Positions 51,675 to 59,603 of a DNA stretch of 64,000 nt are shown here, in pieces. Source of the DNA: JAJEAD01 sp965221555 (GTDB lineage Bacteria; Pseudomonadota; Gammaproteobacteria; HK1); NCBI GenBank assembly GCA_965221555.1, contig OZ244895.1, positions 2,046,001 through 2,110,000 on the forward strand. Direction: 5' to 3'. A program made the translations under genes and the position numbers. The notes beneath the pieces were generated by a model. The model was not told the DNA's origin. It saw nothing but the letters and a program-made list of their open reading frames with translations, and made no database searches. How positions within the stretch are numbered: the stretch's first letter is position 1; every line of letters starts with the position of its first letter.

Positions 51675-53152
51675 CGTGGCGACCTCTTCGGAACCGGGTC
51701 GGTGCCGAAGGACGCCTCGCCCTCGTCGGCGCAGCGGGTGAACGCCGCGGCGAGCTGGGCGCAGCCGTCGCCGAGCCGTCTGCGCTCGGTGACGGGCGGA
51801 AAGATCGAGCGGACCTCGTCGAGGACCCGGCGCAGGCCGGGGGGAGTGGGTTCCCCGCGCACGTAGAGAGCCTGACTGGCCACCGCCGCGAGGACCGCCA
51901 GGACCCGGTCGTGCAGCACCGCGACGCGGGTCTCCGCGCGCCAGGCCGGGAATGCGGTGGCGGAGATGTCGTCTTGCAGACTCGCGCCCGGCTCCGCCGC
52001 GGAGAGAAGAGTGGGCTGGGCGAGGCGCCGCATTTCCTCCAGGAAGTCGTTGGGCACGAATTCGAGGTAGGTGGTCGAGGCGCCGCTCCACAGATCGCCG
52101 CTGTCGGGCAGAAGGCGGTCGGGAAGGCGCGACACCGCGCCGCGATGCAGCTTCACCGCGTGACGGTGGGCCAGCGCGGAGAGATCCACCCAGCTCGCCG
52201 CGACCTGATCGAGGGCCTGGGGCACCTGCGAGTCATGGAAGAAGCCGGTCGAAGCGGAGCGGGCGGATTGCCGTCCCTGCGCCGGCAGGAAGGTGGGGTT
52301 GGCGCCGCTGCTTCGCAGCGCCCCGAGCGCGACCTCTTCGAGCGCGGCCTCGGCGCGACGCGCCTGCCCCAGTACTCGCGGCACAATCCGATAGCTTACC
52401 GGGGCCTGGAAGGGCCGGCGCGTGCGCTCGGTGCGCGGGCGCAGCAGGCCGAAGAGACGATAGAGAATCAGGCTCTCGTGCGGATCGCCCCACAGCGGCC
52501 CGAGGTCGGGATGGAAGTGCTCCAGCGGGGCCTGCATCGCCTCGATGGAAAGCGCCAGCACCCGTGTCGTGAGGTCGACGCGGCGCGCGGCCGAGATCGC
52601 CCGCAGGGCCCCGAGCGCCGCGGCGAAGGCGCCGCCATTCGCGAGGTGAAGCTGGTATCCCTCTCCCGGCTCCGCCTCGCGCGCGCCCAGCAGATCGAAC
52701 ATCGGGAGTATCTCCCCCGGCGCGCTCAGCCCATGCGCGGGCACCGGCGGCAGGGGGCCGTCGAGCATCGCCGCGACCTTTGCGACACGCTCGGGATGAA
52801 GCGCGCTGTGCCCGTCGAGATGGCGCACCACTACCGCGAACAGCATGGCTCGGGTCACCGTCTCGGGGAGGGTGCCGTCGCCGAAGGAGAGTCCGAGGAA
52901 GGGAATTCCGCCCCGACGCCGCGCGACGCTCTCGTCCGGGGTCTGGCGTCGCTTCGCGCTCGGGCCGTAGCCGGTCGTCAGGCCATAGATGTAGCGCCCG
53001 GAATTGTCGCGGAGGAAGTCCTGGAAAGCGCGATGGGCGGCCGCCATACGGGTGTGGGCGCGGCGGCCGATGCGAAGGCTCTCCCCGCCCACCGCAACCC
53101 GCCACAGGGCGTAGAGATCGAGCGCGCCGCGTTCCTGAACGACGACGCTCAT
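51671..53152 (-). CDS. HAL/PAL-family ammonia-lyase homologue lacking the MIO serine (copy 2)
   Basis: A 493-residue paralogue of the next gene, clearly diverged from it. The Tyr56 loop YIYGLTTGYGP, the substrate Arg in SYRIVPRVLG, and LQDDISATAFPAW remain. The MIO segment reads LSAPGEILPM (142-151), so Ala-Ser-Gly has become Ala-Pro-Gly. SSGANPTFLP replaces the usual NSxTDNPL. The pair may form a heterotetramer, since the active site in this family is built from three subunits. First gene of the lyase-lyase-sulfatase-MFS unit, with a palindrome 190 bases upstream. Confidence 0.82.
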   Translation of the reverse strand: MSVVVQERGALDLYALWRVAVGGESLRIGRRAHTRMAAAHRAFQDFLRDNSGRYIYGLTTGYGPSAKRRQTPDESVARRRGGIPFLGLSFGDGTLPETVTRAMLFAVVVRHLDGHSALHPERVAKVAAMLDGPLPPVPAHGLSAPGEILPMFDLLGAREAEPGEGYQLHLANGGAFAAALGALRAISAARRVDLTTRVLALSIEAMQAPLEHFHPDLGPLWGDPHESLILYRLFGLLRPRTERTRRPFQAPVSYRIVPRVLGQARRAEAALEEVALGALRSSGANPTFLPAQGRQSARSASTGFFHDSQVPQALDQVAASWVDLSALAHRHAVKLHRGAVSRLPDRLLPDSGDLWSGASTTYLEFVPNDFLEEMRRLAQPTLLSAAEPGASLQDDISATAFPAWRAETRVAVLHDRVLAVLAAVASQALYVRGEPTPPGLRRVLDEVRSIFPPVTERRRLGDGCAQLAAAFTRCADEGEASFGTDPVPKRSPR

Positions 53153-53341
53153 GCCGCCGAATGCCGCGTTCGGGGGCGATTCTCCGGGGACTGCGGGCCG
53201 GTACTCGCGCGGACCCGGCCGGGGTGGCGATCACCTCTCGCGCCTGCCTCGCGCGCCCGCGGCCCCCTTCGAGCGGGCAGAGCTGAAAGCCATATCGTTC
53301 CTTGCTTCATTCTTAAAGGAATCAGTGCTTTGAGAGGTATT

Positions 53342-53357
53342 TCCAATGTGAATTGGA
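53342..53357. promoter_or_regulatory. Inverted repeat upstream of the lyase-sulfatase operon
   Basis: TCCAAT-GTGA-ATTGGA, perfect six-base arms, in a locally AT-rich stretch about 190 bases upstream of the first lyase-like gene and 20 bases after the MBL hydrolase stop. It may be an operator; no T-run follows, so it is unlikely to be an intrinsic terminator. Confidence 0.4.
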
Positions 53358-53377
53358 GAAACGGTTCGCGGGTCGGA

Positions 53378-54106
53378 TCAGGCACGGTGCGCTTTCAGGA
53401 AGGTGCCGATCAGCTCGTGGTGGCGCTCGCGGCCGAAGCTTTCGAAGTGGCCGCCGTGCACGACGCGAACCGGCAGCGCGAGCAGGCGCTCCATGCTGCG
53501 GATGTAGTCGTCGGCCGAGGAGTGCCATGCGTCCGTGATGAGCGGCCCATCGTAGACGGTGTCGCCGGAGAAGAGCACCCCGCTCGCCGCCTCCCACAGG
53601 GCGATCGATCCCGGCGAGTGGCCGGGGGTGTGGATGACCTCGAAGTGGCGGTCGCCGAGATCGATGGAGTCGCCGTCCTCGATGAGTCGGGTGGCGGGGG
53701 CGGGAAGGATCTCGTACTTCGCCGCTTCGAATCCTCCCGGGGGCAGCGCGGTGAACATCTCGGCGGTGGCGTAGGGATCGAGCAGGATCGCCTCGCGATC
53801 CGGGGCGGCCAGCCAGGGCGCCTCGAGAGGATGGATGGCGCGCTCCATGAACTCGTGGTGCGAACCGATATGGTCGAAGTGGCAGTGGGTGGCGAGCGCG
53901 AGCAGGGGGCGGTCGCGGAGGGTGGGGACCTGCTCGCACAGGCTCACGAGCCCGGAGCCCGAATCGATCAGGAGGTCTCTCTCCCGGCCGCACACCAGCC
54001 AGATGTTGCAGCGAAAGAAGGGCCTGATGTGCGGTTCCTGAATGTGCGTGACTCCGTCGTCGAGAGTCCGCACCTCGTACCAGTTCTCCGCCGTCTCGAT
54101 CCGCAT
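53378..54106 (-). CDS. MBL-fold metallo-hydrolase
   Basis: A 242-residue metallo-beta-lactamase-fold protein. The metal motif THCHFDHIG (HxHxDH), the VIHTPGHSPGS histidine, SGDTVYDGP aspartate and VHGGH histidine complete the two-zinc site. LLIDSGSGL is the leading strand. The family includes glyoxalase II-like thioesterases and lactonases; substrate unknown. It lies upstream of the lyase-sulfatase operon on the same strand, separated by 225 bases. Confidence 0.9.
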   Translation of the reverse strand: MRIETAENWYEVRTLDDGVTHIQEPHIRPFFRCNIWLVCGRERDLLIDSGSGLVSLCEQVPTLRDRPLLALATHCHFDHIGSHHEFMERAIHPLEAPWLAAPDREAILLDPYATAEMFTALPPGGFEAAKYEILPAPATRLIEDGDSIDLGDRHFEVIHTPGHSPGSIALWEAASGVLFSGDTVYDGPLITDAWHSSADDYIRSMERLLALPVRVVHGGHFESFGRERHHELIGTFLKAHRA

Positions 54107-54186
54107 GAAGCGCTATCTTGGGTTGTCGGCGCGCACAGCACAAGCGCTTCCCGGCTCGTGGCCACCGGTCACTCGCATGCCTCCAA

Positions 54187-54240
54187 TCCGGATGCTTCAC
54201 CGATTCTTTGGGCGCTTCGGGCGCCAAGATGCTGTGTATA
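54187..54240 (+). repeat. TIR element copy G (left arm)
   Basis: ATCCGGATGCTTCACCGATT, then GGCGCTTCGGGCGCCAAGATGCTGTG. Only the left arm is present, in the gap between divergent genes. Confidence 0.7.
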
Positions 54241-54346
54241 GAGGGGGCGCCCGGACCCGCGCGGGGAACAACATGCGCGTTGCCGGCCGACTGGGATACT
54301 CTTGGCGAGGTGGCGCCAGGGTGGAGAACGCGCCAAGGTGGAGGAC

Positions 54347-54868
54347 ATGGTGAACGCGAAACTGCCGTCTGGAGACTTCTGGCGCTACACCCTCGAGCTT
54401 TACGCCCGCGAGGGGATGTCGCGCGCGCTGATCGCATTGCAGGACCGACGAGGCGCGGATGTGAACCTGCTCCTGTTTTGCTGCTGGGTGGCGCACCGGG
54501 GACGGGGGCGTTTGAGCGTGAGCGATCTCCGCCGGGCGGACGCGGCCATAGCGGGCTGGCGCGACGAGGTGACCATTCCCCTGCGTGAGGTGCGAAGGCG
54601 CATCAAGGACAGCGCCGAGCGGTGGTCGCTGGAGGGCGCCGCGGAGGTGCGGCGCGGCGTGCTGGAGACGGAGATCGCCTCGGAGAGCGTGACCCAGGGC
54701 ATTCTGGAGCGCCTCGAGATCTCGCCGGAACCGGGCGAAGGCGGAGCGCGGGACGCGCGGGCGAGCCTGCTCGCCTGCCTTGAATTGACTGGAGCCACGC
54801 CGGACGAGCGCGATCTCGGCGATCTGGAAACGATTCTCGCAATCGTGAGCGGCGCCGACCCGCGCTGA
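54347..54868 (+). CDS. TIGR02444 (DUF2390) family protein
   Basis: A 173-residue protein of the proteobacterial TIGR02444 family. The GDFWRYTLELYAREGMSRAL opening and the LQDRRGADVNLLLFCCW block are diagnostic; the rest is helical. No function is established. The ATG at 54347 follows GGAGGAC closely; a GTG three codons upstream is an alternative. A hairpin terminator follows at 54923. It is usually a stand-alone gene, as here. Confidence 0.88.
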   Translation: MVNAKLPSGDFWRYTLELYAREGMSRALIALQDRRGADVNLLLFCCWVAHRGRGRLSVSDLRRADAAIAGWRDEVTIPLREVRRRIKDSAERWSLEGAAEVRRGVLETEIASESVTQGILERLEISPEPGEGGARDARASLLACLELTGATPDERDLGDLETILAIVSGADPR

Positions 54869-54922
54869 TGCGCGCGGTGCGCACGCCGGTCAGGGGCGGC
54901 GCCGGGCGGTGGTCGCGGGAAG

Positions 54923-54946
54923 GCGCCGTGTCGGCGTTTTTGTTTT
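54923..54946 (+). terminator. Intrinsic terminator after the TIGR02444 gene
   Basis: CGCCG-TGT-CGGCG stem-loop (with a possible outer G-U pair) followed by TTTTTGTTTT, 55 bases after the stop. Confidence 0.7.
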
Positions 54947-55085
54947 GGGACTGCCCCGCGCCGTCATGGGGCGCGGCGAGCAGCCTCGACGCCGACGGAT
55001 GCCGCCTGTGCAGGCGCGAGTCCGTGAAGCTATGCGGCCAGGCAGGCTGGCGGCTTGGCGCACGCCGGTCGAAGCGGGCGCAGGG

Positions 55086-55718
55086 TCAGCGTGGCGCCCG
55101 CCATCGGGGGGCGAGCAACTCCTCCAGCTCCTTGAGCGCCTGCTGCGGATCGTTCACCTTTATCGTTCCCATGCCGAGCGCGCGCGCGGGCTTCAGGTTC
55201 GCCCCGATGTCGTCGAGGAACACCGCATCGGGCGGAGAGATCGCGAGCGCCTCGCACGCCAGGGCGTAGATTTCCGGGTCCGGTTTCCGCCTTCCGACCA
55301 GGTAGGACTGGACGAAGGCGTCGAACTCGGGCTCCAGCGCCCGGAAGCGATTGATTCCCTCTCCCGCCCAGTTGTTGGTGAGCGCCCCGACCCGGAAGCC
55401 GGCCGCGCGCAGGCTGCGTATCGCGGCGAGCATGACCGGGCGCACCCGCAGCGCGCGCGCCATCGCCTTCATCATTTCCGGCACGCGAAGCGGCAGTCCG
55501 GCCGCGTCCAGCTCGCACTGCAGCTTGCCCTGAAACTCCATGTAGCCGAGCTCGCCGCGTTCGAGTCGTGCCCACGCCCCGTCGCGCCCGGCGCTCTCGA
55601 TGACCCGGCCGATCGCAAGGCGGGGAAGCCCTCGCTCGCGCTCGAGCGCGCGCAACGCGTGCAGCGGGGAGTCGAAGACGACTCCGCCGAGGTCGAAGAT
55701 GACGGCACGGCGCGACAT
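55086..55718 (-). CDS. HAD-superfamily phosphatase
   Basis: A 210-residue HAD hydrolase related to the N-terminal phosphatase domain of epoxide hydrolase and YihX. Motif I is FDLGGVVFDS, motif II is GALTNNW, motif III the Lys of GRRKPDPEIY, motif IV FLDDIGANLKPARALG. The N-terminal cap is helical. The start at 55718 is chosen by homology (MSRRAVIFDLGG); a TTG three codons upstream is possible. Divergent from doeA with 82 bases between. Confidence 0.88.
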   Translation of the reverse strand: MSRRAVIFDLGGVVFDSPLHALRALERERGLPRLAIGRVIESAGRDGAWARLERGELGYMEFQGKLQCELDAAGLPLRVPEMMKAMARALRVRPVMLAAIRSLRAAGFRVGALTNNWAGEGINRFRALEPEFDAFVQSYLVGRRKPDPEIYALACEALAISPPDAVFLDDIGANLKPARALGMGTIKVNDPQQALKELEELLAPRWRAPR

Positions 55719-55800
55719 CTTCCTCAATCTAGACGCACTCCGTCATAATCGCGAGCCCCGCGCGGAGTCGGGCCGCCGGACGACGCCAGAGGATTCGATC

Positions 55801-56976
55801 ATGAAGCTGCCCTTCAGTTCCGTGGAGTACCGTCGGCGCCTCGCCAACACCAAGGCGCGGATGGAAGAGGCCGGCCTCGACGTATTGTTCGCGAGCGATC
55901 CCGCGAACATGAACTACCTGACGGGCTACGACGGCTGGTCCTTCTATGTGCATCAGATGGTGGTGGTGGCCCAGGACGAGCCCGAACCCCTGTGGATCGG
56001 GCGCCCGATGGACGCCAACGGCGCCCGGGTGACCACCTGGCTCGATCACGACAACATCTACGAGTATCCCGATCACTATGTCCAGTCGACCGAACACCAT
56101 CCGATGGACGTGGTGGCGGACATCGCGCGTGAACGCCGGTGGGCCCGCAAGCGCATCGGGGTGGAGATGGACGCCTACTACTTCACCGCGGCCTGCATCG
56201 ATCGGCTGCGCGAGAAACTTCCCCGGGTGCGTTTCAAGGACGCGACCGGCCTCGTCAACTGGGTGCGCATCGTCAAGTCACGCCGCGAGCTTGGTTACAT
56301 CTCCGAGGCCGCGCGCATCGCCGAGAAGGTGATGAAGACCGGCATCGCCCACGTACGCCCGGGGACGCGCCAGTGCGACGCGGCGGCGGAGGTCTGGCGC
56401 ACCGGGGTGCGCGGCACCCGCGAGTTCGGCGGCGACTACCCCTCGCTTCCGCCCATGCTGCCGACCGGGATCGGCATCTCCGCGCCTCATCTCACCTGGA
56501 CCGACGAGAAGTTCAGGAAGGGGCAGGGTACGGTGCTCGAGCTCGCCGGTGTGCGCCGACACTACCACTGCCCCATGGCGCGGACCGTCTTCCTCGGGAC
56601 CCCGCCCAAGCGAATGGCCGACTCCGCCAAAGTGGTGGTCGAAGGCCTGGAGACCGCTCTCGCCGCGATGAAGCCGGGCGTCACCGCGCACGAAGTGGAG
56701 GAGGCGTGGCGCCAGGTCATCTCGCGCCACGGCATCGTCAAGGAGTCGCGGATCGGCTACTCCACCGGTCTCAACTATCCGCCGGACTGGGGAGAGCACA
56801 CCATCAGCCTTCGTCCCGGCGACCAGACAGTGCTTGAGGCGGACATGGTCCTGCACTGCATACCGGCGATTGCGATGGACGACTGGGCCATCGAGATAAG
56901 CGAGTGCGTGCGGGTTACGAAACGCGGCGGCATCCCCTTCTGCAATTTTCCGCGCCGGCTCTTCGTCAAGCGATGA
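55801..56976 (+). CDS. doeA: Ectoine hydrolase DoeA (EutD)
   Basis: A 391-residue creatinase-fold enzyme matching ectoine hydrolase: LPFSSVEYRRRLA, the NMNYLTGYDGWSFYVHQ block, WIGRPMDANGAR, YPDHYVQSTEHHPMDV, ISAPHLTWTDEKFRKG, RIGYSTGLNYPPDWGEHT and the ending NFPRRLFVK. The enzyme opens the ring of ectoine to N-acetyl-diaminobutyrate, the first step of ectoine catabolism. The rest of the doe/eut operon (doeB, transaminase, uptake genes) is not adjacent; two other M24 paralogues follow. ATG at 55801, taken by homology. Confidence 0.9.
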   Translation: MKLPFSSVEYRRRLANTKARMEEAGLDVLFASDPANMNYLTGYDGWSFYVHQMVVVAQDEPEPLWIGRPMDANGARVTTWLDHDNIYEYPDHYVQSTEHHPMDVVADIARERRWARKRIGVEMDAYYFTAACIDRLREKLPRVRFKDATGLVNWVRIVKSRRELGYISEAARIAEKVMKTGIAHVRPGTRQCDAAAEVWRTGVRGTREFGGDYPSLPPMLPTGIGISAPHLTWTDEKFRKGQGTVLELAGVRRHYHCPMARTVFLGTPPKRMADSAKVVVEGLETALAAMKPGVTAHEVEEAWRQVISRHGIVKESRIGYSTGLNYPPDWGEHTISLRPGDQTVLEADMVLHCIPAIAMDDWAIEISECVRVTKRGGIPFCNFPRRLFVKR

Positions 56977-57109
56977 GGCGCCGGGGCGGTGGCCCGGCCT
57001 CTTCGCACGTCCCGGCTAGCATGGCCACCGCGCGCCGGGGCCGCCTCGGGGGCGTGAGGAGCATCGGCGCGGGCGTGCCGACGGCAGCGACAAGGCAGGG
57101 AGAACGGTA

Positions 57110-58282
57110 ATGAAAGACTTGTTGAAGCGGGTGACCCAGGGCGCTGAGGCGGCCTTCCCCAAGGACGAGTTCGATGCCCGCATCAAGGCGCTCAAGAAGC
57201 TGCTTGCGGCCAACGACATCGACCTCTATCTCACCAGCGGCGCGGAGAACATCTTCTACCTCTGCGGCCAGCAGACCCCCGGCTACTACACCTTCCAGTG
57301 TCTTGCGGTACCGGTCCGGGGCCGGCCCTTTCTCGTGCTCCGGGGGCTGGAGGCGTTCAACGCGCGCGCCAACACTTATCTTTCCTCCATCGTCGGCTAT
57401 GCGGACGACGCCAATCCCGCCGAGGCGGTGGCCGAAGTGGTGGTCGCGCGCGGCTACAAGGGCAAGCGCATCGCGGTCGATCGCAACGCCTGGTTTCTCA
57501 CCGTCAACCTCCACGAACGCCTGAGACGCAAGCTTGGCCGCAGCGTGGACGGGAGCGGCCTGGTGGAGGGGCTGCGGCGGGTGAAGTCGGCCCGCGAGCT
57601 CGCGGCGATGACGCGGGCCGGGCGGATCAACGACGCGGGAATGGCGGCGGGTCTTGCGGCGGCCCGTGTGGGCGCGACCGATAACGACGTGGCGGCGGCC
57701 ATCATGCAGGCGAGCATCGCGGCCGGCTCGGAGTACATGGGCATGGAGCCCTTCGTCACCTCGGGAGCGCGTTCGGGCCACCCCCACTCCACCTGGCGCC
57801 GCCGGCGGCTACGTCGCGGCGACATCGTGATCCTCGAATCCGCCGGCTGCTACCAGCGCTACCACGCCGCCCTCTTTCGCAGCGTCGCGCTCGGCCGGGT
57901 ACCGGCCCGCGCGAGGAGCATGTACGCGGTGTGTCGGGAGGCGTTGGACGCGGGCCTCGCGCAGATGAAGCCCGGCAACACCTGCGCGTCGGTGCATCAC
58001 GCGGTGCAAGCGGTCATCGATGCGCACGGACAGAGCGCCGGCTACCGCAAGCGCTCCGGCTATAGCCTCGGGATCTCCTTCGCGCCGGACTGGGGAGAGG
58101 GCAACATCTTGAGCCTGTATCGCGGGGTCGAGGATACGCTTGAGCCCGGAATGGTCTTCCACATGCCGATCACCCTGCGCGACTACGCGAAGTTCACGGT
58201 CGCGGTGAGCGAAAGCGTGGTGATTACGGCGCGCGGCCGAAAGATCCTGAGCCGCATTCCCGCGGACCTGGTGGAGGCCTGA
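57110..58282 (+). CDS. M24-family (DoeA-like) hydrolase, paralogue 3
   Basis: A 390-residue creatinase-fold protein 133 bases downstream of doeA. The NIFYLCGQQTPGYYTFQCL segment, SGHPHSTWRRRRLRRGD, LESAGCYQRYHAALFRS and SGYSLGISFAPDWGEGN follow the DoeA pattern, but it is closer in feel to the protein at 45435 than to DoeA. Metal-site aspartates are replaced by Glu and Ala. It likely hydrolyses a related amide or amidine. Together with doeA it may form a two-gene unit. Confidence 0.8.
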   Translation: MKDLLKRVTQGAEAAFPKDEFDARIKALKKLLAANDIDLYLTSGAENIFYLCGQQTPGYYTFQCLAVPVRGRPFLVLRGLEAFNARANTYLSSIVGYADDANPAEAVAEVVVARGYKGKRIAVDRNAWFLTVNLHERLRRKLGRSVDGSGLVEGLRRVKSARELAAMTRAGRINDAGMAAGLAAARVGATDNDVAAAIMQASIAAGSEYMGMEPFVTSGARSGHPHSTWRRRRLRRGDIVILESAGCYQRYHAALFRSVALGRVPARARSMYAVCREALDAGLAQMKPGNTCASVHHAVQAVIDAHGQSAGYRKRSGYSLGISFAPDWGEGNILSLYRGVEDTLEPGMVFHMPITLRDYAKFTVAVSESVVITARGRKILSRIPADLVEA

Positions 58283-58622
58283 TGCGCGTGCGCCTCTGCC
58301 CGAGGAGGCCGCGAGTCCGGCGCACGGTTCCTATCGCCACACGACGATGCCGCGTGTTCGGAAGATGACTCCCGCGTCGCCGCCCGAGGAGGTTGAGAGT
58401 CCGGCACATTGCGCCGGCATAGGCCAACCCGCCGCCCGGCCTCCCCGATTCGCAGGGCGCCGGCGTGAAGATGTCGGCGGGGGCGAATGCGATGGCGATT
58501 CGGGTGCGCGGGCGTGTCGTACCGGGGTAGTGCATCGAGCTCCCCGACTCGCGTTCGACACCGTCGCGGCCGGCAGATGCGGGTCCGCGGCCTCGATTCG
58601 GTGAAACAGGGCGTTCAGGTCC
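58283..58622. repeat. Intergenic region with second repeat family
   Basis: About 58543-58613 (CCCGACTCGCGTTCGACA, CGGCAGATGCG, TCGGTGAAACA) is homologous, inverted, to about 45050-45120. Upstream, CCCGAGGAGGCCGCGAGTCC (58297) and CCCGAGGAGGTTGAGAGTCC (58383) form a direct repeat 86 bases apart. No gene. Confidence 0.6.
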
Positions 58623-59213
58623 ATGAGCGTGCTCGCCGCGATTGAGCGCGCGCTGCGGGAGCGCACGCCGACTCTGCTGCCAGACTCCACCCACCCGCGC
58701 GGCCGCGCTGCGGTGGCGGTGGTCTTCGGGGGTGAGGAAGACGCGCTCCGCTTGTGCTTCGTCAAGCGCGCCAAGCGCCCGGGGGAGCGTTGGTCCGGGG
58801 ACATGGCCTTTCCGGGCGGGTGGCTGTCTCCCGCGGACGCGGGGCCGCGCGAGGCCGCGGTGCGCGAGACCCGCGAGGAGACCGGGATCGATCTCGAAAA
58901 CGTCGCGTACCTGGGGCGGCTCGACGACCGCACCATCCGCTACCCCGGCGATGAACCAAGGCCCGTCCTGTCTTCCTTCGTCTTCTTCGCGGGCCTGGCC
59001 CCGCCCGAGCTTCGGCCCGACGGCTGGGAGACCGAGGCCGCGTACTGGATCTCGCTCGACCATCTGCGTCGCGAAGCGAATCGCACCGTCGTCACCTGGG
59101 GTTCGCGGCGCATGCCCGGCATCCGCTACCAGGACCAGGTGATCTGGGGCCTCACCCTGTGGGTGTTCCAGTCCCTGGAGACGGCGGTGAGCGCCGCATC
59201 CGCGGCGAGATGA
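58623..59213 (+). CDS. NUDIX hydrolase, CoA pyrophosphatase-like
   Basis: A 196-residue NUDIX protein. The Nudix box is FPGGWLSPADAGPREAA continuing VRETREETGID, with the catalytic Glu cluster intact, and the preceding LCFVKRAKRPGERWSGDMAF resembles the YeaB/NUDT7 CoA-diphosphatase subgroup. It would hydrolyse CoA or other nucleoside diphosphate derivatives. The C-terminal part is typical. Preceded by the second-family repeat. Confidence 0.88.
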   Translation: MSVLAAIERALRERTPTLLPDSTHPRGRAAVAVVFGGEEDALRLCFVKRAKRPGERWSGDMAFPGGWLSPADAGPREAAVRETREETGIDLENVAYLGRLDDRTIRYPGDEPRPVLSSFVFFAGLAPPELRPDGWETEAAYWISLDHLRREANRTVVTWGSRRMPGIRYQDQVIWGLTLWVFQSLETAVSAASAAR

Positions 59214-59261
59214 AGATCCAGACCCGCCCGCGCCCCTCGATTCGAGGGTGCCGAGGCGGCC

Positions 59262-59345
59262 TCAAGCGCCGAGCGAGCGGGGGATGGCGCTCAGGCTCTC
59301 GTTGCCGTCTTCGGTGACGATCACGGTCTCGCTGAATCCGGCGCC
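59262..59345 (-). pseudogene. 3' relic of an M24-family gene
   Basis: The minus strand reads GAGFSETVIVTEDGNESLSA followed by IPRSLGA and stop, almost identical to the last 28 codons of the M24 gene at 61133-62278, including nucleotides. Upstream of it the match ends at once and the frame runs into the DNA that precedes the AlbA-type gene. It marks a partial duplication whose other copy lies 1.9 kb to the right. Confidence 0.85.
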
Positions 59346-59603
59346 TGGTTTGACGCCCTGGCCCGGACTCCTCCGTGGATCGAAGTAACAAATTGCACCC
59401 GAGTGTGCAGAATTCGGCGCGTTTGCCGACGACTCGTCTAAAATCAACGTCATACTCTCCGCTGGAACACAAGGGATACGTCGCTCGGCGTGTTGATCCA
59501 GAAGAGCCGCTACCGGAAGCGAAAGCACTGGATCATGGAGGAGAGCGAAGAGGCGTTCCGGTTGCGGCGGGAGCGCTACGGGTACTGAGAACGCGCACGC
59601 GTC
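59346..59603. other. Intergenic stretch before the AlbA-type gene
   Basis: A 258-bp gap with lower GC than the surroundings. A 32-codon frame from GTG 59490 to 59588 (RYRKRKHWIMEESEEAF) reads like the end of a basic protein but is not recognised. An in-frame fragment with HKGYVARRVDPEE recalls HicB antitoxins, too weak to call. Confidence 0.35.
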
